NCBI GenBank assembly: GCA_949126835.1
Contig: CASBPS010000186.1
Location: forward strand, 988,701-1,052,700
DNA from: Anisus vortex
Taxonomy: Eukaryota > Mollusca > Gastropoda > Planorbidae
Length of the DNA: 64,000 nt
Reading direction: 5' to 3'
Program-made: the position numbers and the translations under genes
Shown: piece after piece, positions 37,225 through 49,200 of the stretch
Layout of the letters: the number at the start of each line of letters is the position of its first letter
Position numbering within the stretch: position 1 is the stretch's first letter
Notes under the pieces: model-generated
The model's database searches: none
Told to the model about the DNA's origin: nothing
The model's input: only the letters and a program-made list of their open reading frames with translations

Positions 37225-39671
37225 GTGGGGAGTTTGTGTGTAGGAGTATGCGGGGAGTTTGTGTGTAGGAGAATGTGGGGAGTTTGTGTGGGTAGGAGAA
37301 TGTGGGGAGTTTGTGTTTTTAGGAGAATGTGTGGAGTTTGTGTGGGTAGGAGAATGTGGGAAGTTTGTGTGGGTAGAAGAATGTGGGAAGTTCGTGTTGT
37401 TAGGAGAATGTGTGGAGTTTGTGTGGGTAGGAGAATGTGGGAAGTTTGTGTTGTTAGGAGTATGTGTGGAGTATGTGTGGGTAGGAGAATGTGGGGAGTT
37501 TGTGTGGGTAGGAGAATGCGGGGAGTTTGTGTGTAGGAGAATGCGGCGAGTTTGTGAGGATAGGAGAATGCGGGGAGTTTGTGTGGGTAGGAGAAAGCGG
37601 GGAGTTTGTGTTTTTAGAAGAATGTGTGGAGTTTGTAGGGGTAGGAGAATGTGAGAAGTTTGTGTTGTTAGGAGAATGTGTGGAGTTTGTGTTGTTAGGA
37701 GAATGTGTGAAGTTTGTGTTGTTAGGAGAATGTGTGGAGTTTGTGTGGGTAGGAGAATGTGGGGAGTTTTTGTGGGTAGGAGAATGTTGGTAGTTTTTGT
37801 GTAGGAGAATGCGGGGGGTTTGTGTGTAGGAGAATGTTGGGAGTTTGTTTGGGTAGGAGAATGCGGGGAGTTTGTGTGTAGGAGAATGCGGGGAGTTTGT
37901 GTGTAGGAGAATGTGGGGAGTTTGTGTGGGTAGGAGAAAGCGGGGAGTTTGTGTTTTTAGAAGAATGTGTGGAGTTTGTAGGGGTAGGAGAATGTGTGGA
38001 GTTTGTGTGGGTAGGAGAATGTGGGAAGTTTGTGTGGGTAGGAGAATGTGGGAAGTTTGTGTTTTAGGAGAATGTGTGGAGTTTGTGTGGGTAGGAGAAT
38101 GTGTGAAGTTTGCGTTGTTAGGAGAATGTGTGGAGTTTGTGTGGGTAGGAGAATGTGGGGAGTTTGTGTGGATAGGAGAATGCGGGGAGTTTGTGTGCAG
38201 TAAAATGTGGGGCGTTTGTGTGTAGGAGAATGCGGGGAGTTTGTGTGTAGGAGAATGTGGGGAGTTTATGTGGGTAGGAGCATGCGGGGAGTTTGTGTTT
38301 TTAGGAGAATGTGTCAAGTTTGTGTTGGTAGGAGAATTTGGGAAGTTTGTGTGGGTAGGAGAATGTGGGGAGTTTTTGTGTAGGAGAATGTGGGGAGTTT
38401 GTGTGGGTAGGAGAATGCCTGGAGTTTGTGTGTAGGAGAATGTGGGGAGTTTGTGTGTAGGAGAATGTGTGGAGTTTGTGTGTAGAAGAATGTCAGGAGT
38501 TTGTGTGTAGGAGAATGTGGGAAGTTTGTGTGGGTAGAAGAATGTGGGAAGTTCGTGTTGTTAGGAGAATGTGTGGAGTTTGTGTGGGTAGGAGAATGTG
38601 GGAAGTTTGTGTTGTTAGGAGTATGTTTGGAGTATGTGTGGGTAGGAGAATGTGGGGAGTTTGTGTGGGTAGGTGAATGCGGGGAGTTTGTGTGTAGGAG
38701 AATGCGGCGAGTTTGTGAGGATAGGAGAATGCGGGGAGTTTGTGTGGGTAGGAGAAAGCGGGGAGTTTGTGTTTTTAGAAGAATGTGTGGAGTTTGTAGG
38801 GGTAGGAGAATGTGAGAAGTTTGTGTTGTTAGGAGAATGTGTGGAGTTTGTGTTGTTAGGAGAATGTGTGAAGTTTGTGTTGTTAGGAGAATGTGTGGAG
38901 TTTGTGTGGGTAGGAGAATGTGGGGAGTTTTTGTGGGTAGGAGAATGTTGGTAGTTTTTGTGTAGGAGAATGCGGGGGGTTTGTGTGTAGGAGAATGTTG
39001 GGAGTTTGTTTGGGTAGGAGAATGCGGGGAGTTTGTGTGTAGGAGAATGCGGGGAGTTTGTGTGTAGGAGAATGTGGGGAGTTTGTGTGGGTAGGAGAAA
39101 GCGGGGAGTTTGTGTTTTTAGAAGAATGTGTGGAGTTTGTAGGGGTAGGAGAATGTGTGGAGTTTGTGTGGGTAGGAGAATGTGGGAAGTTTGTGTGGGT
39201 AGGAGAATGTGGGAAGTTTGTGTTTTAGGAGAATGTGTGGAGTTTGTGTGGGTAGGAGAATGTGTGAAGTTTGCGTTGTTAGGAGAATGTGTGGAGTTTG
39301 TGTGGGTAGGAGAATGTGGGGAGTTTGTGTGGATAGGAGAATGCGGGGAGATTGTGTGCAGTAAAATGTGGGGCGTTTGTGTGTAGGAGAATGCGGGGAG
39401 TTTGTGTGTAGGAGAATGTGGGGAGTTTATGTGGGTAGGAGCATGCGGGGAGTTTGTGTTTTTAGGAGAATGTGTCAAGTTTGTGTGGGTAGAAGAATTT
39501 GGGAAGTTTGTGTGGGTAGGAGAATGTGGGGAGTTTTTGTGTAGGAGAATGTGGGGAGTTTGTGTGGGTAGGAGAATGCTGGGAGTTTGTGTGTAGGAGA
39601 ATGTGGGGAGTTTGTGTGTAGGAGAATGTGTGGAGTTTGTGTGTAGAAGAATGTCAGGAGTTTGTGTGTAG
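37225..39671 (+). repeat. 1,161-bp tandem pair
   Basis: About 37391-38510 and 38552-39671 are near-identical at a constant offset of 1,161 bp (TTCGTG at 37391/38552; 37872/39033; 38241/39402). Only scattered substitutions are seen, for example T versus G in the switch near 38,326/39,487. The preceding 37225-37390 matches 14549 and 16885 onward. Confidence 0.9.
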
Positions 39672-41156
39672 GAGAATGCGGGGAGTTTGTGTGTAGGAGA
39701 ATGTGGGGAGTTTGTGTGGGTAGGAGAATGCGGGGAGTTTGTGTGTAGGAGAATGCGGGATGTTTGTGTGGGTAGGAGAATGCGGGGAGTTTGTGTGTAG
39801 AAGAATGTGTAAAGTTTGTGTGGGTAGGAGAATGCGGGGAGTTTGTGTTGTTAGGAGAATGTGTGGAGTTTGTATGGGTAGGAGAATGTGGGGAGTTTGT
39901 TTGGGTAAGAGAATGTGGGGAGTTTGTGTATGGGTAGGGGAATGTGGGGAGTTTGTGTGGGTAGGAGAATGCGGGAAGTTTGTGTGTAGGAGAATGTGGG
40001 GAGTTTGTGTGGGTAGGAGAATGTGGGGAGTTTGTGTTTAGGAGAATGTGGGGAGTTTGTGTGTAGGAGAATGTGGGGAGTTTGTGTGTAGGAGAATGTG
40101 GGGAGTTTGTGTGTAGGAGAATGTGGGGGTTTTGTGTGTAGGAGAATGTGGGGAGCTTGTGTGTAGGAGAATGCGGGAAGTTTGTGTGTAGGAGAATGTG
40201 GGGAGTTTGTGTGGGTAGGAAAATGCGGGGAGTTTGTGTTTTTAGGAGAATGTGTCGAGTTTGTGTGGGTAGGAGAATTTGGGAAGTTTGTGTGGGTAGG
40301 AGAATGTGGGGAGTTTTTGTGTAGGAGAATGTGGGGAGTATGTGTGGGTAGGATAATGCTGGGAGTTTGTGTGTAGGAGAATGTGGGGAGTTTGTGTGTA
40401 GGAGAATGTGGGGAGTTTGTGTGTAGAAGAATTTCAGGAGTTTGTGTGTAGGAGAATGCGGGGAGTTTGTGTGTAGGAGAATGTGGGAAGTTTGTGTGGG
40501 TAGGAGAATGCGGGGAGTTTGTGTGTAGGAGAATGTGGGGAGTTTGTGTGGGTAGGAGAATGCGGGGAGTTTGTGTGTAGAAGAATGTGTGGTGTTTGTG
40601 TGGGTAGGAGAATGCGGGGAGTTTGTGTTGTTAGGAAAATGTGTGTTGTTTGTGTGGGTTGGAGAATGTGGGGAATTTGTGTGCGTAGGAGAACGTGGGG
40701 AGTGTGTATGGGTAGTAGAATGTGGGGAATTTGTGTGGGTAGGAGAATGTGGGGAGTTTATGTGTAGGAGAATGTGGGGAGTTTGTGTGTAGAAGAATGT
40801 GGGGAGTTTGTGTGTAGGAGAATGTGGGGAGTTTGTGTGTAGAAGAATGTGGGGAGTTTTTGTGTAGGAGAATGTGGGGAGTTTGTGTGGGTAGGAGAAT
40901 GCTGGCAGTTTGTGTATAGGAGAATGAGGGGAGTTTGTGTGTAGGAGAATGTGGGGAGTTTGTGTGAAGAAGAATGTCAGAAGTTTGTGTGTAGGAGAAT
41001 GCGGAGAGTTTGTGTGTAGGAGAATGTGGGGAGTTTGTGTGGGTAGGAGAATGCGGGGAGTTTGTGTGTAGGAGAATGTGGGGAGTTTGTGTAGGTAGGA
41101 GAATGCGGGGAGTTTGTGTGTAGGAGAATGTGTGGAGTTTGTGTGGGTAGGAGAAT

Positions 41157-41164
41157 GGGCGGGG
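41157..41164 (+). other. GGGCGGGG variant in a 29-bp unit, site 3
   Basis: Same 29-bp unit, in the 39.7-43.1-kb copy of the block holding site 2. Confidence 0.8.
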
Positions 41165-42113
41165 AGTTTGTGTTGTTAGGAGAATGGGTGTAGTTTGTGT
41201 GGGTACGAGAATGTGGGGAGTTTGTGTGGGTAGGAGAATGTGGGGAGTGTGTATGGGTAGGAGAATGTGGGGAGTGAGTGTGGGTAGGAGAATGTGTGGA
41301 GTTTGTGTGGGTAGGAGAATGTGGGAAGTTTGTGTTGTTAGGAGAATGTGTGGAGTATGTAGGGGCAGGAGAATGTGGGGAGTTTGTGTGGGTAGGACAA
41401 TGCGGGGAGTTTGTGTGTAGGAGAATGTGGGGAGTTTGTGTGGGTAGGAGAATGCGGGGAGTTAGAGTGTAGGAGAATGCGGGGAGTTTGTGTGTAGGAG
41501 AATGTGGGGAGTTTGTGTGGGTAGGAGAATGCGGGGAGTTTGTGTGTAGGAGAATGCGGCGAGTTTGTGTGGATAGGAGAATGCGGGGAGTTTGTGTGGG
41601 TAGGAGAATGCGGGGAGTTTGTGTGTATGAGAATGTGTGGAGTTTGTGTGTAGGAGAATGTGGGGAGTTTGTGTGTATGAGAATGTAGGGACTTTGTGTG
41701 TAGAAGAACGTCAGGAGTTTGTGCGTAGGAGAATGCGGGGAGTTTGTGTGTAGGAGAATGTGGGAAGTTTGTGTGGGTAGGAGAATGCGGGGAGTTTGTA
41801 TGTAGGAGAATGCGGGGAGTTTGTGTGGGTAGGAGAATGCGAAGAGATTGTGTGTAGAAGAATGTGTGGAGTTTGTGTGGGTAGGAGAATGCAGGGAGTT
41901 TGTGTTGTTAGGAGAATGTGTGGAGTTTGTTTGGGTAGGAGAATGTGGAGAGTTTGTGTGGGTAGGAGAATGTGCGGAGTGTGTATGGGTAGGAGAATGT
42001 GGGGAGTTTGTGTGTAGGAGAATGTGGGGAGTTTGTGTTGTTAGGAGAATGTGGGGAGCTTGTGTTTAGGAGAATGCGAAGAGTTTGTGTGTAGGAGAAT
42101 GTGGGGAGTTTGT

Positions 42114-42124
42114 GTGGGCAGGAG
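42114..42124 (+). other. GTGGGCAGGAG variant, close to the Jeffreys minisatellite core
   Basis: The normal 27-mer reads GTGGGTAGGAG; here T is C, giving GGGCAGGAG. The published human minisatellite core is GGGCAGGAXG. Related GGGGCAGGAG variants lie at 8702-8711, 20231-20240 and 41362-41371. Resemblance only; no function is shown. Confidence 0.7.
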
Positions 42125-43109
42125 AAAGCGGGGAGTTTGTGTTTTTAGGAGAATGTGTGGAGTTTGTAGGGGTAGGAGAATGTGAGAAGTTTGTTTTGTT
42201 AGGAGAATGTGTGAAGTTTGTGTTGTTAGGAGAATGTGTAAAGTTTGTGTTGTTAGGAGAATGTGTGGAATTTGTGTGGGTAGGAGAATGTGGGGAGTTT
42301 TTTTGGGTAGGAGAATGTTGGTAGTTTGTGTGTAGGAGAATGCGGGGAGTTTGTGTGTAGGAGAATGTTGGGAGTTTGTGTGGGTAGGAGAATGCGGGGA
42401 GTTTGTGTTTTTAGGAGAATGTGTGGAGTTTGTGTGGGAAGGAGAATGTGTGAAGTTTGTGTTGTTAGGAGAATGTGTAGAGTTTGTGTGGGTAGGAGAA
42501 TGTGTGAAGTTTGCGTTGTTAGGAGAATGTGTGGAGTTTGTGTGGGTAGGAGAATGTGGGGAGTTTGTGTGGGTAGGAGAATGCGGGGAGTTTGTGTGTA
42601 GTAAAATGTGGGGAGTTTGTGTGGGTAGGAGAATGCGGGGAGTTTGTGTTTTTAGGAGAATATGTCGAGTTTCTGTGGGTAGGAGAATTTGGGGAGTTTA
42701 TGTGTAGGAGAATGTGGTGGGTTTGTGTGTAGGAGAATGTGGGGAGTTTGTGTGTTGGAGAATGTGGGGAGTTTGTGTGTAGGAGAATGCGGGGAGTTTG
42801 TGTGTAGGAGAATGTGGGGAGTTTATGTGGGTAGGAGAATGCGGGGAGTTTGTGTTTTTAGGAGAATATGTCGAGTTTCTGTGGGTAGGAGAATTTGGGA
42901 AATTTGTGTGGGTAGGAGAATAAGGGGAATTTTTGTGTAGGAGAATGTGGGGAGTTTGTGTGGGTAGGAGAATGCTGAAAGTTTGTGTGTAGGAGAAAGT
43001 GGGGAGTTTGTGTGTAGAAGAATGTCAGGAGTTTGTGTGTAGGAGAATGCGGGGAGTTTGTGTGTAGGAGAATGTGGGGAGTTTGTGTGGGTAGGAGAAT
43101 GCGGGGAGT

Positions 43110-46100
43110 TTGTGTGTAGGAGAATGCGGGGAGTTTGTGTGGGTAGGAGAATGCGGGGAGTTTGTGTGTAGAAGAATGTGTGGAGTTTGTGTGGGTAGGA
43201 GAATGCGGGGAGTTTGTGTTGTTAGGAGAATGTGTGGAGTTTGTGTAGGTAGGAGAATGTGGGGAGTTTGTGTGGGTAGGAGAATGTGGGGAGTGTGTAT
43301 GGGTAGGAGAATGTGGGGAGTTTGTGTGGGTAGGAGAATGCGGGGAGTTTGTGTGTAGGAGAATGTGGGGAGTTTGTGTGGGTAGGAGAATGTGGGGAGT
43401 TTGTGTGTAGGAGAATGTGGGGAGTTTGTGTGGGTAGGAGAATGTGGGGAGTTTGTGTGTAGGAGAATGTGGGGAGTTTGTGTGGAAAGGAGAATGCGGG
43501 GAGTTTGTGTTTTTAGGAGAATGTGTCGACTTTGTGTGGGTAGGAGAATTTGGGAAGTTTATGTGGGTAGGAGAATGTGGGGAGTTTTTGTGTAGGAGAA
43601 TGTGGGGAGTTTGTGTGGGTAGGAGAATGCTGGGAGTTTGTGTGTAGGAGAATGTGGGGAGTTTGTGTGTAGGAGAATGTGGGGAGTTTGTGTGTACAAG
43701 AATGTCAGGAGTTTGTGTGTAGGAGAATTTGGGAAGTTTGTGTGGGTAGGAGAATGTGGGAAAATTTTGTGTAGGAGAATGTAGGGAGTTTGTTTGGGTA
43801 GGAGAATGCTGGGAGTTTGTGTAGGAGAATGTGGGGAGTTTGTGTGTAGGAGAATGTAGGGAGTTTGTGTGTAGAAGAATGTCAGGAGTTTGTGTGTAGG
43901 AGAATGCGAGGAGTTTGTGTGTAGGAGAATGTGGGGAGTTTGTGTGGGTAGGAGAATGCGGGGAGTTTGTGTGTAGAAGAATGTGTGGAGTTTGTGTGGG
44001 TAGGAGAATGCGGGGAGTTTGTGTGTAGGAGAATGTGGGGAGTTTGTGTGTAGGAGAATTTGGGGAGTTTGTCTGTAGGAGAATGTGGGGAGTTTGTGTG
44101 TAGGAGAATGTGGGGAGTTTGTGTGTAGGAGTATGCGGGGAGTTTGTGTGTAGGAGAATGTGGGGAGTTTGTGTGGGTAGGAGAATGTGGGGAGTTTGTG
44201 TTTTTAGGAGAATGTGTGGAGTTTGTGTGGGTAGGAGAATGTTGGAAGTTTGTGTGGGTAGAAGAATGTGGGAAGTTCGTGTTGTTAGGAGAATGTGTGG
44301 AGTTTGTGTGGGTAGGAGAATGTGGGAAGTTTGTGTTGTTAGGAGTATGTGTGGAGTATGTGTGGGTAGGAGAATGTGGAGAGTTTGTGTGGGTAGGAGA
44401 ATGCGGGGAGTTTGTGTGTAGGAGAATGTGGGGAGTTTGTGTGGGTAGGAGAATGCGGGGAGTTTGAGTGTAGAAGTATGTAGGGAGTTTGTGTGTAGGA
44501 GAATGCGGGGAGTTTGTGTGGGTAGGAGAATGCGGGGAGTTTGTGTGTAGGAGAATGCGGCGAGTTTGTGAGGATAGGAGAATGCGGGGAGTTTGTGTGG
44601 GTAGGAGAATGCGGGGCGTTTTGTGTAGGAGAATGTGTGGAGTTTGTGTGTAGGAGAATGTGGGGCGTTTTTATGTAGGAGAATGTGGGGAGTTTGTGTG
44701 TAGGAGAATGTGGGGAGTTTGTGTTGTTAGGAGAATGTGGAGAGTTTGTGTGTAGGAGAATGCGGGGAGTTTGTATGTAGGAGAATGCGGCGAGTTTGTG
44801 TGGATGAGAGAATGCGGGGAGTTTGTGTGGGTAGGAGAATGCAGGGAGTTTGTGTGTAGGAGAATGTGTGGAGTTTGTGTGTAGGAGAATGTGGGGAGTT
44901 TGTATGTAGGAGAATGTGGGGAGTTTGTGTGTAGGAGAATGTGGGGAGTTTGTATGTAGGAGAATGTGGGGGGTTTGTGTTGTTAGGAGAATGTGGGGAG
45001 CTTGTGTGTAGGAGAATGCGGGGAGTTTGTGTGTAGGAGAATGTGGGGAGTTTGTGTTTTTAGGAGAATGTGTGGAGTTTGTAGGGGTAGGAGAATGTGA
45101 GAAGTTTGTGTTGTTAGGAGAATGTGTGGAGTTTGTGTTGTTAGGAGAATGTGTGAAGTTTGTGTTGTTAGGAGAATGTGTGGAGTTTGTGTGTGTAGGA
45201 GAATGCGGGGAGTTTGTGTGTAGGAGAATGTTGGGAGTTTGTGTGGGTAGGAGAATGCGGGGAGTTTGTGTGGGTAGGAGAATGCGGGGGGTTTGTGTTT
45301 AGTAAAATGTGGGGAATTTGTGTGGGTAGGAGAATGTGGGGAGTTTGTGTGTAGGAGAATGTGGGGAGTTTGTGTGTAGGAGAATGTGGGGAGTTTGTGT
45401 GTAGGAGAATGCGGGGAGTTTGTGTGTAGGAGAATGTGGGGAGTTTATGTGGGTAGGAGAATGCGGGGAGTTTGTGTTTTTAGGAGAATGTGTCGAGTTT
45501 GTGTGCGTAGGAAAATGTGGGAAGTTTGTGTGAGTAGGAGAATGTGGGGAGTTTTTGTGTAGGAGAATGTGGGGTGTTTGTGTGGGTAGGAGAATTCTGG
45601 GAGTTTGTGTGTAGGGGAATGTGGGGCGTTTGTGTGTAGGAGAATGTGGGGAGTTTGTGTGTAGAAGAATGTCAGGAGTTTGTGTGTAGGAGAATGCGGG
45701 GAGTTTGTGTGTAGGAGACTGTGGGGAGTTTGTGTGGGTAGGTGAATGCGGGGAGTTTGTGTGTAGGAGAATGCGGGGAGTTTTTGTGGGTAGGAGAATG
45801 CGGGGAGATTGTGTGTAGAAGAATGTGTGGAGTTTGTGTGGTAGGAGAATGCGGGGAGTTTGTGTTGTTAGGAGAATGTGTGGAGTTTGTGTGGGTAGGA
45901 GAATGTGGAGAGTTTGTGTGGGTAGGATAATGTGGGGAGTGTGTATGGGTAGGAGAATGTGGGGAGTTTGTGTAGGTAGGAGAATGCGGGGAGTTTGTGT
46001 GTAGGAGAATGTGTGTAGTTTGTGTGGGTAGGAGAATGCGGGGAGTTTGTGTTATTAGGAGAATGTGTGGAGTATGTGTGGGTAGGAGAATGTGGGGAGT

Positions 46101-46240
46101 TTGTGTGGGTAGGAGAATGCGGGGAGTTGGTGTGTAGGAGAATATGGGGAGTTTGTTTGGGTAGGAGAATGCGGGGAGTTTGAGTGTAGAAGAATGTAGA
46201 GAGTTTGTGTGTAGGAGAATGCGGGGAGTTTGTGTGTAGG
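43110..46240 (+). repeat. Composite segment containing copy 3 of the 2.17-kb block
   Basis: 43110-43358 matches 10453 and 11106 onward. From 44110 the sequence follows 16885 at offset 27,225, and from about 45.03 kb at 27,198, a loss of exactly one 27-bp unit. GAAGAATGTA at 46189 pairs with 18991. Confidence 0.83.
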
Positions 46241-49200
46241 AGAATGTGGGGAGCTTTTGTGGGTAGGAGAATGCGGGGAGTTTGTGTGTAGGAGAATGCG
46301 GCGAGTTTGTGAGGATAGGAGAATGCGGGGAGTTTGTGTGGGTAGGAGAATGCAGGGAGTTTGTGTGTAGGAGAATGTGGGGAGTTTGTGTGTAGGAGAA
46401 TGTGGGGAGTTTGTATGTAGGAGAATGTGGGGGGTTTGTGTTGTTAGGAGAATGTGGGGAGCTTGTGTGTAGGAGAATGCGGGGAGTTTGTGTGTAGGAG
46501 AATGTGGGGAGTTTGTGTGTAGGAGAATGTGGGGAGTTTGTGTGGGTAGGAGAATGTGAGAAGTTTGTGTTGTTAAGAGAATGTGTGGAGTTTGTGTTGT
46601 TAGGAGAATGTGTGAAGTTTGTGTTGTTAGGAGAATGTGTGGAGTTTGTGTGGGTAGGAGAATGTGGGGAGTTGTTGTGGGTAGGAGAATGTTGGTAGTT
46701 TGTGTGTAGGAGAATGCGGGGAGTTTGTGTGTAGGAGAATGTTGGGAGTTTGTGTGGGTAGGAGAATGCGGGGAGTTTGTGTGGGTAGGAGAATGCGGGG
46801 GGTTTGTGTTTAGTAAAATGTGGGGAATTTGTGTGGGTAGGAGAATGTGGGGAGTTTGTGTGTAGGAGAATGTGGGGAGTTTGTGTGTAGGAGAATGTGG
46901 GGAGTGTGTGTGTAGGAGAATGAAGGGGGTTTGTGTGTAGGAGAATGTGGGGAGTTTGTGTGTAGGAGAATGTGGGGAGTTTGTGTGTAGGAGAATGCGG
47001 GGAGTTTGTGTGTAGGAGAATGTGGGGAGTTTATGTGGGTAGGAGAATGCGGGGAGTTTGTGTGTAGGAGAATGTGGGGCGTTTTTGTGTAGGAGAATGC
47101 GGGGAGTTTGTGTGTAGGAGAATGTGGGGAGTTTGTGTGGGTAGGTGAATGCGGGGAGTTTGTGTGTAGGAAAATGCGGGGAGTTTGTGTGGGTAGGAGA
47201 ATGCGGGGAGTTTTTGTGTAGGAGAATTTGGGGAGTTTGTGTGGGTAGGAGAAGGCTGGGAGTTTGTGTGTAGGAGAATGTGGAGCGTTTGTGTGTAGGA
47301 GAATGTGGGGAGTTTGTGTGTAGAAGAATGTCAGGAGTTTGTGTGTAGGAGAATGCGGGGAGTTTGTGTGTAGGAGAATGTGGGGAGTTTGTGTGGGTAG
47401 GTGAATGCGGGGAGTTTGTGTGTAGGAAAATGCGGGGAGTTTGTGTGGGTAGGAGAATGCGGGGAGATTGTGTGTAGAAGAATGTGTGGAGTTTGTGTGG
47501 TAGGAGAATGCGGGGAGTTTGTGTTGTTAGGAGAATGTGTGGAGTTTGTGTGGGTAGGAGAATGTAGAGAGTTTGTGTGGGTAGGATAATGTGGGGAATG
47601 TGTATGGGTAGGAGAATGTGGGGAGTTTGTGTAGGTAGGAGAATGCGGGGAGTTTGTGTGTAGGAGAATGTGTGGAGTTTGTGTGGGTAGGAGAATGCAA
47701 GGAGTTTGTGTTATTAGGAGAATGTGTGGAGTATGTGTGGGTAGGAGAATGTGGGGAGTTTGTGTGGGTAGGAGAATGCGGGGAGTTGGTGTGTAGGAGA
47801 ATGTGGGGAGTTTGTGTGGGTAGGAGAATGCGGGGAGTTTGAGTGTAGAAGAATGTAGAGAGTTTGTGTGTAGGAGAATGCGGGGAGCTTGTGTGTAGGA
47901 GAATGTGGGGAGTTTGTGTGGGTAGGAGAATGCGGGGAGTTTGTGTGTAGGAGAATGCGGCGAGTTTGTGAGGATAGGAGAATGCGGGGAGTTTGTGTGG
48001 GTAGGAGAATGCAGGGAGTTTGTGTGTAGGAGAATGTGGGGAGTTTGTATGTAGGAGAATGTGGGGAGTTTGTGTGTAGGAGAATGTGGGGAGTTTGTGT
48101 GTAGGGGAATGTGGGGAGTTTGTGTTGTTAGGAGAATGTGGGGAGCTTGTGTGTAGGAGAATGCGGGGAGTTTGTGTGTAGGAGAATGTGGGAGTTTGTG
48201 TGGGTAGGAGAATGCGGGGAGTTTGTGTTTTTAGGAGAATGTGTGGAGTTTGTGTGGGTAGGAGAATGTGGGGAGTTTGTGTGGGTAGGAGAATGCGAGG
48301 GAGTTGGTGTGTAGGAGAATGTGTGGAGTTTGTGTGGGTAGGAGAATGCGGGGAGTTTGTGTTATTAGGAGAATGTGTGGAGTATGTGTGGGTAGGAGAA
48401 TGTGGGGAGTTTGTGTGGGTAGGAGAATGCGGGGAGTTGGTGTGTAGGAGAATGTGGGGAGTTTGTGTGGGTAGGAGAATGCGGGGAGTTTGAGTGTAGA
48501 AGAATGTAGAGAGTTTGTGTGTAGGAGAATGCGGAGTGCTTGTGTGTAGGAGAATGTGGGGAGTTTGTGTGGGTAGGAGAATGCGGGGAGTTTGTGTGTA
48601 GGAGAATGCGGCAAGTTTGTGACGATAGGAGAATGCGGGGAGTTTGTGTGGGTAAGAGAATGCAGGGAGTTTGTGTGTAGGAGAATGTGGGGAGTTTGTA
48701 TGTAGGAGAATGTGGGGAGTTTGTGTGTAGAAGAATGTGGGGAGTTTGTGTGTAGGGGAATGTGGGGAGTTTGTGTTGTTAGGAGAATGTGGGGAGCTTG
48801 TGTGTAGGAGAATGCGGGGAGTTTGTGTGTAGGAGAATGTGGGAGTTTGTGTGGGTAGGAGAATGCGGGGAGTTTGTGTTTTTAGGAGAATGTGTGGAGT
48901 TTGTGTGGGTAGGAGAATGTGGGAAGTTTGTGTGGGTAGGAGAATGTGAGAAGTTTGTGTTGTTAGGAGAATGTGTGGAGCTTGTGTTGTTAGGAGAATG
49001 TGTGAAGTTTGTGTTGTTTGGAGAATGTGTGGAGTTTGTGTGGGTAGGAGATTGTGGGGAGTTTTTGTGTGTAGGAGAATGCGGGGAGTTTGTGTATAGG
49101 AGAATGTGAGGAGTTTGTGTGGGTAGGAGAATGCTGGGAGTTTGTGTGTAGGAGAATGTGGGGAGTTTGTGTGTAGGAGAATGTGGGGAGTTTGTGTGTA

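Larger units (their letters stand above)
39672..43109 (+). repeat. Copy of the 7.1-10.45 kb block
   Basis: The unit order follows 7.07-10.45 kb at offsets 32,604, 32,660, then 32,657. The first change is an extra 29 + 27 bp near 39.92-39.98 kb. The second reflects absence of the AAT duplication (GAATG at about 42,286, where the other three copies read GAATAATG). TAGTAAAATG occurs at 42599 and is not repeated 703 bp later, so this copy is single where the others are duplicated. Confidence 0.86.
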
